A stretch of DNA of 64,000 nucleotides from Rhodobacteraceae bacterium Araon29. Lineage in GTDB: Bacteria > Pseudomonadota > Alphaproteobacteria > Rhodobacterales > Rhodobacteraceae. The DNA is taken from contig CP046865.1 in assembly GCA_039640505.1 (NCBI GenBank), positions 434,001 through 498,000 of the forward strand. Direction: 5' to 3'. A model generated the notes under the pieces. That model was not told the DNA's origin, searched no databases, and worked only from the letters and a program-made list of their open reading frames with translations. Positions 33,954 through 43,189 of this stretch are shown here, piece after piece (the first letter of the stretch is position 1; the number at the start of each line of letters is the position of its first letter). The position numbers and the translations under genes were made by a program.

Positions 33954-36401
33954 TTACACTTTAACCCGCGATGAAGCTGGATCATACATCGGCTTTAGCG
34001 AAGCCTCTGCTTTGATGCGCGTGCCCGCCACATCAATTTCATAGCTCGAAGCCAGCAATTGTTCCACCGTTTGTGACGCGCAGGGCACATATCCCATGCC
34101 CATTGCGCCGCCCAAATGGTGGCCGTAAGCGCCCGAACTGACATAGCCGATAATCTCACCATCGCGCAAAATCGGCTCGTTATGATAGAGCAGCGGCTCA
34201 GGATCGGTGAGCTTGAATTGCATCAAGCGCTTATCAAGCCCGGCTTCTTTTTTACGTAGCACCGCATCGCGGCCGATAAAGTCGGGTTTGGCGGTTTTGA
34301 CCGCAAAGCCCAGACCTGCCTCAAGCACATGATCTTCGCAGGTGATATCATGGCCAAAATGGCGAAAGGCTTTTTCGCTGCGGCAGCTGTCCATCACATG
34401 CATTCCGCAAAGCTTCATCTGATGATCTGCGCCGGCTTCATAAAGCGTTTCAAAAACATGACTGGCCATATCGCTACTGATATAAATTTCCCAGCCCAGC
34501 TCACCCACATAGCTGACCCGATGCACCCGTGCGAGGCCCATACCAATCTCGATCTCTTGCATGGTGCCAAAGGGGTTGGCCGCATTGCTAAAGTCATTGG
34601 GCGACACCGCTTGCATCAAGGCCCGCGCATTTGGCCCCATTACCGCCAAAACGCCTTCGGATGCGGTCACATCGGTGATCACCACATTATGCTCGCCCAT
34701 GTGGCGGCGCAGCCAGGTTTCATCCGCGAGGCGTGTCGCGGCTGGTGTGACCACCAGATAGGCGGTTTCAGAAAGCCGCGTAACCGTAACATCGGCCTCA
34801 ATTCCGGCAGCTTTATTGAGGAATTGGGTATACGTGATTTTGCCCACTGGGCCGGACAGGTCTGCGCCGCACACATAGTTCAAAAATGCCTCGGCATCGC
34901 GGCCCTCGACCCTGATTTTACCAAAGGAGGACATATCATACATCCCCACAGTGCTGCGAATGGCGCGGTGTTCACGGGCAGCGTTTTCAAACCAGTTTTG
35001 CCGTTTCCATGAATATTCATAATCGCGTTCTTGGCCCTCATCCGCGAACCAGTTTGCCCGTTCCCAACCGGCAAGTTCGCCGAAAACAGCGCCTTTTTCG
35101 GCAAGCTGGATATGGAACGGCGTGCGCCGCACGCCGCGTGCGGTGGCTTTTTGACGATAAGGATAATGATCGGCGTAAAGCAGACCCAAAGTTTCCTTTG
35201 AACGCTCATAGAGATAGTTTTTATTACCCTGAAACGGCTGCATCCGGGTGATATCAACATCGCCGAGATCAAACGGTTTTTCGCCGCCGTCCATCCATTG
35301 GCTTAGCGCCATGCCCGCGCCGCCCGCCGATTGGATACCTATCGAATTAAAGCCGGCCGCGACCCAGACATTATCCATCTCAGGCGCCAGTCCCAGATGA
35401 TAGGCGTCATCGGGGGTAAAGCTTTCTGGTCCATTGAAAAACGTATGGATGCCGGCTTCGCCCAGCATTGGCATCCGGTTTACTGCCATTTCTAGGATCG
35501 GTTCAAAGTGGTCAAAATCCTCGGGCAGTTGGTCAAATTCAAAGTCTTTGGGAATGCCGTCCATCGCCCAGGGTTTTGAATTTGGCTCAAACGCGCCCAG
35601 CATCATTTTGCCGGCGTCTTCTTTATAATATGCACATTCATCTGGTACCCGAAGAACTGGCAGCTGGCTCAATCCCTTAATCGGTTCAGAGACAATATAA
35701 AAATGTTCGCAGGCATGAAGCGGTACGTTGATCCCTGCCATGCGGCCAACCTCATGACCCCACATGCCGCCGCAATTTACGATCATATCACAGCTGATAT
35801 GCCCATTGCTGCCGTCTTCGGCCTGCCAGTCAACACCGGTGACGCGGCGGCCGTTACGCGCAATCCCTGTGACCTTGACCCGCTCTTGCACCAAAGCGCC
35901 GCGTTGCCGCGCGCCTTTGGCAAGCGCCAGTGCGATATTGGCCGGATCGCCTTGGCCGTCCTTATCCAGAAACACACCCGCCTTGACGCCCTCAAGGTTC
36001 AAATGGGGATAGCGCGCGCCGACCTCTTGGGCAGAAATTTCTTCAATATCAACGCCGAAGGCGCGGGCCATGGCGGCGGAGCGGAAAATTTCTTCCTTGC
36101 GTTCCTCGCTCAGGGCCACGGTGATCGACCCAACCCGCTTGAACCCTGTCGCCACACCGGTTTCCGCCTCGAGCGATCCATAAAGCTCTTGGGAATATTT
36201 CGCCAGCTTGGTCATATTGGCAGTCGCCCGCAACTGGGCGATTAGTCCTGCCGCATGCCACGTGGTCCCCGAGGTCAGCTGTTTGCGTTCCAGCAAAACC
36301 ACGTCTTTCCATCCCAGTTTACTCAGGTGATAGGCCACCGAGCAACCAACAACACCGCCCCCGATGATGACAACACGCGCCTGTTTAGGTAGGTTTTTCA
36401 T
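33954..36401 (-). CDS. dimethylglycine/sarcosine dehydrogenase-like FAD protein with GcvT domain (last gene of operon)
   Basis: 815 aa. The N-terminal DAO fold begins VVIIGGGVVGCSVAYHL (10-26) and has SGTTWHAAGL, where His49 matches the residue that binds FAD covalently in dimethylglycine dehydrogenase. A linker (about 370-440) leads to the GcvT/aminomethyltransferase domain (about 440-810), which in these enzymes accepts the one-carbon unit onto tetrahydrofolate. It most likely demethylates an N-methyl or sulfonium compound. AGAGGTAAG precedes ATG 36401. It lies 10 bases after the homocysteine methyltransferase gene. The second, distinct copy at 38378-40822 shares the architecture but clearly differs in sequence, so the two probably act on successive substrates. 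Confidence 0.88.
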   Translation of the reverse strand: MKNLPKQARVVIIGGGVVGCSVAYHLSKLGWKDVVLLERKQLTSGTTWHAAGLIAQLRATANMTKLAKYSQELYGSLEAETGVATGFKRVGSITVALSEERKEEIFRSAAMARAFGVDIEEISAQEVGARYPHLNLEGVKAGVFLDKDGQGDPANIALALAKGARQRGALVQERVKVTGIARNGRRVTGVDWQAEDGSNGHISCDMIVNCGGMWGHEVGRMAGINVPLHACEHFYIVSEPIKGLSQLPVLRVPDECAYYKEDAGKMMLGAFEPNSKPWAMDGIPKDFEFDQLPEDFDHFEPILEMAVNRMPMLGEAGIHTFFNGPESFTPDDAYHLGLAPEMDNVWVAAGFNSIGIQSAGGAGMALSQWMDGGEKPFDLGDVDITRMQPFQGNKNYLYERSKETLGLLYADHYPYRQKATARGVRRTPFHIQLAEKGAVFGELAGWERANWFADEGQERDYEYSWKRQNWFENAAREHRAIRSTVGMYDMSSFGKIRVEGRDAEAFLNYVCGADLSGPVGKITYTQFLNKAAGIEADVTVTRLSETAYLVVTPAATRLADETWLRRHMGEHNVVITDVTASEGVLAVMGPNARALMQAVSPNDFSNAANPFGTMQEIEIGMGLARVHRVSYVGELGWEIYISSDMASHVFETLYEAGADHQMKLCGMHVMDSCRSEKAFRHFGHDITCEDHVLEAGLGFAVKTAKPDFIGRDAVLRKKEAGLDKRLMQFKLTDPEPLLYHNEPILRDGEIIGYVSSGAYGHHLGGAMGMGYVPCASQTVEQLLASSYEIDVAGTRIKAEASLKPMYDPASSRVKV

Positions 36402-36411
36402 GATCTTACCT

Positions 36412-37308
36412 CTATACTATCTGGTGCCCTGCGGCGGTTATCCGCGCGGCCAGTTCCGCAATATGGTTTGGTCCAACTTCGCAGCAACCGCCAACGATTG
36501 TGGCCCCTTGGTCTATCCAGCCCATGGCAAAATCCGCATAGGCGGCAGGGGACAAGTCACTGCGTTCCTGCAGCGCATCCACGGTGGGGGCTTCTTGCAA
36601 AAACCCTTGACTAATCTTGGTAAACCCATTGGCATAGGCCCCAAACGGCCGGCCGAACTGGGCGGCAATGTCGACCGCGGTCGACACCGCTTCGGGCCGC
36701 GAACAGTTGATCAGTATCGCGTCAGTATCATGGCGGTTTAGCACAGGTGCCAAATCCGCAAGATTTTCGCCCGAGCGCAGCTTGCTGCCATCAAAGTCTT
36801 CTACTGAAACGGCGAGCCATACGGGCAGCCCGGATTTCATGGCGGCCCGCAGCGCGCCATCGGCCTGATCCACCGAGGACATGGTTTCAATCAGCAGCAC
36901 ATCCACATGGGGCGCCAGCGCTGCGACAACATCCCTATAAAGCTCCTCGGCCTCGGCAGGCGACGGACAGATATCCGGGCGGTATGAGGCAACCAATGGC
37001 CCAATTGATCCTGCAATTCTGCCGCTACCATGGGCGTCGCGTGCGGATCGCGCGCTTTTGACCGCCTGCGCCCAGAGCGTTTCGATCTGATCTTGCAGAC
37101 CCGCCCGTACCAAGCGGTCATGCAGCACCGGATAGGTGTTGGTGGTGGCAACGCTTGCCCCGACATTGAAATACTCGGCATGGACATCGCGCAGTATTTC
37201 AGGCTGATCAATCATTACGGTTGTCGACCATAGCGGGGTAGGCGCTTTGCCAGCACGTTTAACCAGTTCTTGGCCGATTGAACCGTCTAGTAATGAAATT
37301 TCGCTCAT
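36412..37308 (-). CDS. homocysteine S-methyltransferase family protein
   Basis: 298 aa, zinc-dependent methyl transfer to homocysteine or a related thiol. The N-terminal LLDGSIGQEL and the zinc cysteines Cys202 (INCSRPEA) and Cys275/Cys276 (GGCCEVGP) are all present. Relatives include betaine-homocysteine and S-methylmethionine methyltransferases. Set between two dimethylglycine-dehydrogenase-like genes, it most plausibly takes the first methyl from a betaine- or sulfonium-type substrate, whose remaining methyls are then oxidised. Its start overlaps the stop of the MDR gene by 4 bases. Confidence 0.9.
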   Translation of the reverse strand: MSEISLLDGSIGQELVKRAGKAPTPLWSTTVMIDQPEILRDVHAEYFNVGASVATTNTYPVLHDRLVRAGLQDQIETLWAQAVKSARSARDAHGSGRIAGSIGPLVASYRPDICPSPAEAEELYRDVVAALAPHVDVLLIETMSSVDQADGALRAAMKSGLPVWLAVSVEDFDGSKLRSGENLADLAPVLNRHDTDAILINCSRPEAVSTAVDIAAQFGRPFGAYANGFTKISQGFLQEAPTVDALQERSDLSPAAYADFAMGWIDQGATIVGGCCEVGPNHIAELAARITAAGHQIV

Positions 37309-38381
37309 TTATTCGGGTCCTCAGGTATAAGCACAAGCTTGCCGACATGGGTTTTAGCCACAAAATCGGCCTGTGCTTGTGTGATGTTTGATAGGGGATA
37401 TGTTTTTGCAATCATCGGGCAAAGCAGTCCTTGATTGACCAAATCAATGAGCCGCCTGAATACCTCGGGCGGCTGGAAGGTACAGCCGTGAATAGTAATA
37501 TCGCGCAGATAAATATCGCGCAGGTCGGCAGGTACGACCGGCCCGGCAATTGCCCCTGCGACGGCATACTGCCCGCCTGGGCGCAGTGCCATAATCAGCT
37601 GCGGCCAGATAGGGCCGGCAACCACATCAATGACGGCATCAAACTGTCCCTCGGGCAAGGTTGCATCGCGGCCATGGGTGGTAGAGGCCCCTGCGCTGAT
37701 CACGGCGGCGGCCTTTTGCGGCGCTGCAAGCGCGGTGACCTTAGCGCCGCGCAGCGCTGCCAATTGCACCGCTGCCAATCCGACATTGCCCGACGCTCCG
37801 GTGATTAAAACGTGTTGATCTTTGCTCACGCCTGCGCGGGTTAAAAGGGTTTCGGCCGTTCCATAGGCACAGGGGATAGCGGCAATCTCGATATCGCTGA
37901 GCGGTGCGGCACTCACATCATAAAGATCAACTGCGTCCAGCACACAGTATTGAGCAAACGCACCATCACGCTCAGAGCCGAGCACCTCATAAGCCCTTTT
38001 GTTCTCAGGTCTTGGCCGTGGAATGTTGATTGGGCAGGTGACGCGTTGCCCAATGTGAAAATCATCTACCTCTGCGCCAAGTGCCACAATGCGGCCGCAG
38101 ATATCGCCGCCCTGAATGCGTGGAAATGTGAGCGCACCGCCCCATCCGCCAGCCTCAATAGCGGTCTTTTGCGGCACCGCATCGGTGGCTGTGGTGACCT
38201 CGCGGTCATACCAGCCAAGCCGGGTGTTGATGTCGGTGTTGTTTATTCCTGCAGCCAGCACCTGAACCAAAACCTGCCCTTTGCCCGCGGCGGGCACCGC
38301 AATATCATGCCGCATCTCAAGCGCCTCTGGCCCGCCGTGTCGGGTCAGGTAAACACCGGACATGATGCGCGGCAAGCTCAT
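37305..38381 (-). CDS. zinc-free MDR family alcohol dehydrogenase/quinone oxidoreductase-like
   Basis: 358 aa. Medium-chain reductase with the nucleotide loop ITGASGNVGLAAVQLA (about 194-209) and GIN-NTDINTRLGWYD in place of the catalytic-zinc cysteine region, so it is not a classical zinc alcohol dehydrogenase. An insert of about 20 residues (about 60-80) is unusual. It overlaps both neighbours by 4 bases (ATGA), so it is translationally coupled within the demethylase operon. Substrate unknown, possibly an aldehyde or enone produced in the pathway. Confidence 0.85.
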   Translation of the reverse strand: MSLPRIMSGVYLTRHGGPEALEMRHDIAVPAAGKGQVLVQVLAAGINNTDINTRLGWYDREVTTATDAVPQKTAIEAGGWGGALTFPRIQGGDICGRIVALGAEVDDFHIGQRVTCPINIPRPRPENKRAYEVLGSERDGAFAQYCVLDAVDLYDVSAAPLSDIEIAAIPCAYGTAETLLTRAGVSKDQHVLITGASGNVGLAAVQLAALRGAKVTALAAPQKAAAVISAGASTTHGRDATLPEGQFDAVIDVVAGPIWPQLIMALRPGGQYAVAGAIAGPVVPADLRDIYLRDITIHGCTFQPPEVFRRLIDLVNQGLLCPMIAKTYPLSNITQAQADFVAKTHVGKLVLIPEDPNK

Positions 38382-40822
38382 GCTTTTAATCGGGCATTGT
38401 CAGGATCCCATAGCGGCTGATCTGCCTGAACTGTGGCTTTGCAGCGCTGGCCGTAAATCTCGACCTCTATTTCGGTGCCAGGAACAGCCAGATCACCGTG
38501 CAACATGCCAAGTGCGATGCTGGCATTGACCCGATACCCCCAAGCGCCAGACGTGGTTTCACCGACCACATCCCCATTGTGCCACAGCGTGGACATATAG
38601 GGTGCATCGCAGTCTCCGGCATCAACGATCAGCGTGACAAACCGCTTTTTGCTGCCCTGCTGGCGTTCGTTTTGCAGCGCTGCCTTGCCGTTGAAATCCT
38701 GCGGTTTGTCGAGTTTGACAAACCGGTCAAGCCCGCCCTCAAAGAGTGTGTAGTCAGTGGACAGGTCGCCTTTCCATGTGCGGTAGCCTTTTTCCATCCG
38801 CAGCGCATTCAGGGCATACATGCCAAAAGGTTTTGCCCCTGCCGCAAGAACCGCATCATAGATCGGCGGCATGGCGGCATTTTCTGCATGAATTTCCCAA
38901 CCGAGCTCGCCGGCAAACGAGACGCGGATCAAAAAGGCTTTTTGACCTGCAACCGTGGCAAACTGATGGGTCAGCCAGCCTTGCGATAGATCGGCATCGG
39001 TGATCCCCGACAGCACATCGCGCGCGGTGGGGCCGGTGACGATTAAGGTATCGCGCTCGGTTGTGGTTTCGCGCACTGTCACAGTGCCCGGCACAGAGCT
39101 GCGGATCAACTCGCCATCATGCCATTGGGCGGTGGCGGCAGTGATCAGCACGAAGTTATCCTCACCAAGACGGATACAGGATAATTCGGTCAAAATACGC
39201 CCCCGCGCGTCCGAGACATAGATCAGGTTCATGCGGCCCACTTTGGGTATGCCGCCGGTGCAAAAGCCGCGCAGCCAGTCGTCGGCGCCGTCGCCCTGCA
39301 GCCAGAAGCGGGAAAACCCTGGTAGATCAAGCACCCCGCAAGCATCGCGCACCGCTTCGCATTCTTCGCGGATGCGCGCTTCCCATGGGCCAGCGCGGTT
39401 CCATGTCTGGGTGGTTTCTTCGGATGTGTCATCGCCCGGTTTGGCAAACCAGTTGGCGCGTTCCCAACCGTTATAGGCGCCCATGACCCCGCCCAGCTCG
39501 ACCACTTTGTCATGCACAGGTGAAAGTTTCTTGTCGCGTCCTGCGGGCCATTCATGCCAGGGGAAGTGCATGGCGTATTCATGGCCATAAATCTCCATGC
39601 CTTTGGCCACACAATAGTCATGATCGGTGTAATCGGTATAGCGGCGCGGATCACAGGACCACATATCCCATTCGGTTTGACCCTCGGTGATCCATTCGGC
39701 CAGCACTTTTCCGGCGCCGCCGCCTTGCGCGATGCCAAAGGTAAAGACGCAGGCCTCAAACGCATTGGGCACGCCGGGCATCGGGCCAATAAGCGGCATT
39801 CCGTCGGGCGCGTAGGGGATCGGGCCGTTGATGACTTTGTTCACACCCGCAGTGCCCAGCAGCGGCACCCGAGCCATGGCGTCTTCGACATACCATTCAA
39901 GCCGCTCAAGATCGTCTGGATAAAGCTGAAAGCTAAAATCTTCGGGCAGCGGATCAGAGGGGTTGGCCCAATGGGCTTTGCAGTTCCGCTCATAGGGGCC
40001 GAGGTTGAGCCCGTGCTTTTCCTGACGCAGATAATAGCTGCTATCCACATCGCGTAGCAGTGGCAGTTTATGACCCTGCTCGGCGCTCCAGGCTTCAAGT
40101 TCAGGAATTTCATCGGTGAGCATGTATTGGTGGCTCATCACCATCATTGGCACCGTGCGCCCGCCATAGGGTTTGAACCACTCGCCAACGCGCTGGGCGT
40201 AATAACCGGCTGCGTTGACCACGTATTCGCAGCGGATATCGCCCTTATCGGTCTTGACGATCCATTCGCCGTTCTCGCGCGAGACCCCTGTTGCGGGGGT
40301 AAAGCGCAATATTTTTGCCCCCAGATCACGTGCACCTTTGGCCAATGCCTGGGTCAGCTGCGCCGGATCAATATCGCCATCATTGGGATCATAAAGTGCG
40401 CCGTGCAGATCATGGGTTTCAATAAAAGGATAGCGGTTTTTGATCTCGTCCACCGCAAGGATATCAAGGTCCATCCCCTGCGAGCGGCCCATGCCTTTGG
40501 CGCGTTCAAATTCCTGCATCCGCTCTTTGGAATGCGCCAGCCGGATCGAGCCGGTCACATGATAATTCATCGGATAGTCCACCGCCGCGCCAAGCCCGCG
40601 ATACAGCTCGGTTGAATAGCGCTGCATATTCATCACCGACCATGAGGTGGAAAACGTCGGTACATTGCCCGCCGCGTGCCATGTGCTGCCGGCGGTCAGC
40701 TCATTGCGTTCCAGCAGAACGCAATCGGACCAGCCGGCCTTGGCCAGATGATAGAGGCAGGACGCGCCGACAGCGCCGCCCCCTATTATGACAACGCGTG
40801 CGGTAGATGGGATATCTGCCAT
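38378..40822 (-). CDS. second dimethylglycine/sarcosine dehydrogenase-like FAD-GcvT protein
   Basis: 814 aa with the same layout as the gene at 33954: N-terminal FAD fold VVIIGGGAVGASCLYHL (10-26), GSTWHAAGN with His49 as the likely covalent FAD residue, and a C-terminal GcvT fold (about 430-810). Internal stretches differ strongly from the other copy, notably around the active site (YYLRQEKHGLNLGPYE, about 255-270), so substrate preference probably differs. GGGAGATAAAATACC precedes ATG 40822. It overlaps the MDR gene by 4 bases and lies 14 bases after the LysE gene. Confidence 0.88.
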   Translation of the reverse strand: MADIPSTARVVIIGGGAVGASCLYHLAKAGWSDCVLLERNELTAGSTWHAAGNVPTFSTSWSVMNMQRYSTELYRGLGAAVDYPMNYHVTGSIRLAHSKERMQEFERAKGMGRSQGMDLDILAVDEIKNRYPFIETHDLHGALYDPNDGDIDPAQLTQALAKGARDLGAKILRFTPATGVSRENGEWIVKTDKGDIRCEYVVNAAGYYAQRVGEWFKPYGGRTVPMMVMSHQYMLTDEIPELEAWSAEQGHKLPLLRDVDSSYYLRQEKHGLNLGPYERNCKAHWANPSDPLPEDFSFQLYPDDLERLEWYVEDAMARVPLLGTAGVNKVINGPIPYAPDGMPLIGPMPGVPNAFEACVFTFGIAQGGGAGKVLAEWITEGQTEWDMWSCDPRRYTDYTDHDYCVAKGMEIYGHEYAMHFPWHEWPAGRDKKLSPVHDKVVELGGVMGAYNGWERANWFAKPGDDTSEETTQTWNRAGPWEARIREECEAVRDACGVLDLPGFSRFWLQGDGADDWLRGFCTGGIPKVGRMNLIYVSDARGRILTELSCIRLGEDNFVLITAATAQWHDGELIRSSVPGTVTVRETTTERDTLIVTGPTARDVLSGITDADLSQGWLTHQFATVAGQKAFLIRVSFAGELGWEIHAENAAMPPIYDAVLAAGAKPFGMYALNALRMEKGYRTWKGDLSTDYTLFEGGLDRFVKLDKPQDFNGKAALQNERQQGSKKRFVTLIVDAGDCDAPYMSTLWHNGDVVGETTSGAWGYRVNASIALGMLHGDLAVPGTEIEVEIYGQRCKATVQADQPLWDPDNARLKA

Positions 40823-40836
40823 GGTATTTTATCTCC

Positions 40837-41457
40837 CTATTGCCAAGCAAGGCGGGCTGCGAGACCGCCAAAGATGAGTGCCGTGATTTTGTTGAATGGA
40901 CGCTGGTAGCTGTGAAGCTTGTCTGACAGCGTCCCTGCCAGAAGCCCATAAGTGATCGTTACGATAATGCCTGTCGACGAAAACAGCCCGCCGAGGATTA
41001 GCATTTGCAACCAGACGGGGCCGTTTTGGGGGTCTGTGAACTGAGGTAGAAAAGCAAGAATGAAAAGCGCAACTTTTGGGTTCAGGATGTTGGTTAGAAA
41101 CCCTTGTGTTATTGCCTGTTTAGCGGTGGGTGCACCCTTTGGTTTTGCAACAGTGACGAGCTGTGTCCAAGCCCGCCATGCAAGGTAAAGCAAATAGGCT
41201 GCACCCAGATAGCGGACGGTATCAAAGGCAAGGGGGTAGGTGACAAAGACCGCCGCAAGGCCAAAGGCGGCCACGATGGTATGCACCAAACTGCCTGTGG
41301 TTATGCCTATTGCCGCAGCGATGCCACCGCGCTTGCCGCCCCTGAGGCCGGAAGCCATCGTAAAGGCGACATCTGCGCCGGGTGTCAGGTTAAGCACTAT
41401 GCCTGCGCCCAGAAAGGTTAAGAGAACATGAGGTTCAAAAAGGCCAAACACCATCAT
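40837..41457 (-). CDS. LysE/RhtB family amino acid exporter
   Basis: 206 aa, six predicted membrane helices with the family N-terminus LNLTPGADVAFTMASG. Exports amino acids or related small amines. ATG 41457 overlaps the stop of the GFA gene (ATGA; a second ATG is at 41454). One of two LysE genes flanking the GFA gene; a second exporter in a catabolic operon may relieve a build-up of product such as methylated or non-protein amino acid. Confidence 0.9.
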   Translation of the reverse strand: MMVFGLFEPHVLLTFLGAGIVLNLTPGADVAFTMASGLRGGKRGGIAAAIGITTGSLVHTIVAAFGLAAVFVTYPLAFDTVRYLGAAYLLYLAWRAWTQLVTVAKPKGAPTAKQAITQGFLTNILNPKVALFILAFLPQFTDPQNGPVWLQMLILGGLFSSTGIIVTITYGLLAGTLSDKLHSYQRPFNKITALIFGGLAARLAWQ

Positions 41458-41843
41458 GAGCCCACCTCAAACTGCGGTGTATTATCCGTGATTGAATAAT
41501 AGGCGCCTTTATCTGCCACATAGATATGCCGCATGGTTTTCAGCCCATTGGGGCTATCCAGCGTGCCGGCCCCAATTGCGGTGCGGTGCTCGCCGTCCAG
41601 CTCATAAAACAGGCTGGATCCGCAGTCGGTGCAAAAGCCGCGCCGCGCTTTATCCGAAGAGCGGTACCATTTTAAGCCGCTTGAGCGCACCAGCTTCAAC
41701 TGTTCTTTAAGCACTGAGGTGGCGGCCCAATAATGACCCGAGGTTTTGCGGCATTGCGTGCAATGACAGCCGATAACATCCCGCAGCGTGCCGAAAAGCT
41801 CAAACATTACCGCGCCGCATTCACAAGATCCCTTAATCGCCAT
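41454..41843 (-). CDS. GFA/CENP-V family zinc protein
   Basis: 129 aa, fold of glutathione-dependent formaldehyde-activating enzymes. Zinc-binding cysteines are in SCECGAVMFE (about 6-15), CHCTQCRKTSGHY (about 27-39) and FCTDCGSS (about 67-74). It lies between two LysE genes in the demethylase operon. Formaldehyde is the by-product of oxidative N-demethylation, so a formaldehyde-binding role fits, although many GFA members have other or unknown functions. Confidence 0.88.
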   Translation of the reverse strand: MAIKGSCECGAVMFELFGTLRDVIGCHCTQCRKTSGHYWAATSVLKEQLKLVRSSGLKWYRSSDKARRGFCTDCGSSLFYELDGEHRTAIGAGTLDSPNGLKTMRHIYVADKGAYYSITDNTPQFEVGS

Positions 41844-41846
41844 AAC

Positions 41847-42467
41847 CTATGCTCCTTTTGATAAATGAGATGTGCCCAGCAATAGGCCATAAATTATAAA
41901 ACAAACCGCCAGAATACGGCGCAAATAAGTATTAAACATCACGCTGAGCGCCGCGCGCCCTAAACCAGCCCCAAGCGCGCAATAGCTGACATAGCTTAGG
42001 GTGGTCAGGCCAAGCGCGGTGGGCATAATCACCCACATCTGCGTGTAAACGGGTATGCCGGGTTGAATAAACTGGCTAAAGGCAGCCAGGTATCCGGCGA
42101 CTGATTTGGGGTTGATTGCGGCAATCATAAAGGCCCGCAGATAGAGCTGTTGGGCCTCGGGCACTTCTGATGCCTCTGGCTGGCCTGCTCTGCGCCAACC
42201 TCTGATGCCGAGATAGATCAAAAATCCCGCACCGATCCATTTCAGTACCAAAAAGGCAAGCGGTGAGGCGGCAATCAGTGCAGTAACGCCAAATGCCGAC
42301 AGGGTGAGGAAAAGCGCCGCTTGGGTTAGGATGCCCGCAACGCAGATCAGCGCGCGCCGAAACCCATAGGCCATCGCCACTGTGATGCAGTTCACAGCAT
42401 TTGGCCCCGGGGTAGTGACAAAGAGCACCCAGAAGCTGGCGAAAATGATCCATGCCTCCCAACTCAT
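41847..42467 (-). CDS. LysE family transporter
   Basis: 206 aa, six membrane helices, N-terminus WVLFVTTPGPNAVNCITVA as in RhtB/LysE. It starts 4 bases after the XRE-cupin regulator gene and ends 3 bases before the GFA gene, so it belongs to the same transcript. It differs enough from the paralogue at 40837 to have its own substrate. Confidence 0.9.
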   Translation of the reverse strand: MSWEAWIIFASFWVLFVTTPGPNAVNCITVAMAYGFRRALICVAGILTQAALFLTLSAFGVTALIAASPLAFLVLKWIGAGFLIYLGIRGWRRAGQPEASEVPEAQQLYLRAFMIAAINPKSVAGYLAAFSQFIQPGIPVYTQMWVIMPTALGLTTLSYVSYCALGAGLGRAALSVMFNTYLRRILAVCFIIYGLLLGTSHLSKGA

Positions 42468-42471
42468 GGCG

Positions 42472-43044
42472 CTAATACACCGGCGGTGCGATCACCCAGA
42501 TCGCAATGGCGGGCTCTTGATAGGGGTTGGCATATAAAAACGGCTCGCCGCGAATGCGAAAGCTATCGCCGGGGTAAATGGTAAAGGTTTTCTTGGCGAT
42601 TGTGATGTCCAGTTGGCCAGAGATTAGATAGCCCACTTCCTGCGTTGGGCGGGTGACCGGCGTTTCAAGCTGTGCGCCCGGCTCAAAAGTGGAATGCACC
42701 ACTTCGAAATCATCGGTCAGATCGGGGGACAGCAGCTCTTCTACCAGCCCTGCCTCATTTGATCCGATGGGCCGGCGGGCGCCTTTGCGCACCACAAAAC
42801 CGGCCTCGTGCGGGGCAGCTTTGGCTTGGCCAAAGAGCATCGACATGGGAATATCAAGCGCTTTGGCAAGATCGCGTAGATCATTGATGGACGGCTCTGA
42901 CAGATCGCGTTCGACCTGCGACAGCCAGCCGACAGATTTCCCCACCGCCTCGGCCAGATCATTCAGCGTCAGCCCACGCGCTTTGCGCAGCGAACGCAGA
43001 TCGGCGCCAAGGCTGTCAAGCAGGGTAAGGTCTAGGGCGGACAT
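42472..43044 (-). CDS. XRE family regulator with C-terminal cupin sensor domain
   Basis: 190 aa. The helix-turn-helix (about residues 10-65, LRSLRKARGLTLNDLAEAVG) is followed by a cupin domain (about 110-185, with GYLISGQLDITI and YPGDSFRI) of the kind that binds small ligands in PuuR/SutR-type regulators. It heads the eight-gene demethylase/exporter operon and lies 11 bases from the large inverted repeat at 43055-43120, so it very probably controls the operon and itself. The inducer is likely the operon's substrate. Confidence 0.92.
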   Translation of the reverse strand: MSALDLTLLDSLGADLRSLRKARGLTLNDLAEAVGKSVGWLSQVERDLSEPSINDLRDLAKALDIPMSMLFGQAKAAPHEAGFVVRKGARRPIGSNEAGLVEELLSPDLTDDFEVVHSTFEPGAQLETPVTRPTQEVGYLISGQLDITIAKKTFTIYPGDSFRIRGEPFLYANPYQEPAIAIWVIAPPVY

Positions 43045-43054
43045 AGAGGTCTTT

Positions 43055-43120
43055 CATGAAATTTGAGCTATTTTTTTCACGGTGACGTGAGTCGGTGAAA
43101 AAATCAAGTAAAATTTCATG
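43055..43120. promoter_or_regulatory. 66-bp inverted repeat, probable operator of the XRE-cupin regulator
   Basis: Two arms are symmetric about one centre (43087.5). CATGAAATTT (43055-43064) mirrors AAATTTCATG (43111-43120), and TTTTTTCAC (43072-43080) mirrors GTGAAAAAA (43095-43103). Both pairs are perfect. It lies between the regulator gene and the divergent pseudouridine synthase. Twofold symmetry over two separated half-site pairs suits binding of a dimer of dimers or of two dimers. Confidence 0.75.
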
Positions 43121-43189
43121 CGTTCAAATCGGTGAGATGCAAGCGGTCGGGATAGACAGCGCCGCCCCATCGCGTTATGCACCGCGCCT

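Noticed and set aside
34329-35012. 227-codon open frame antisense to the FAD-GcvT gene
   Set aside because: Fully overlapped by a gene with clear family motifs; no start signal.
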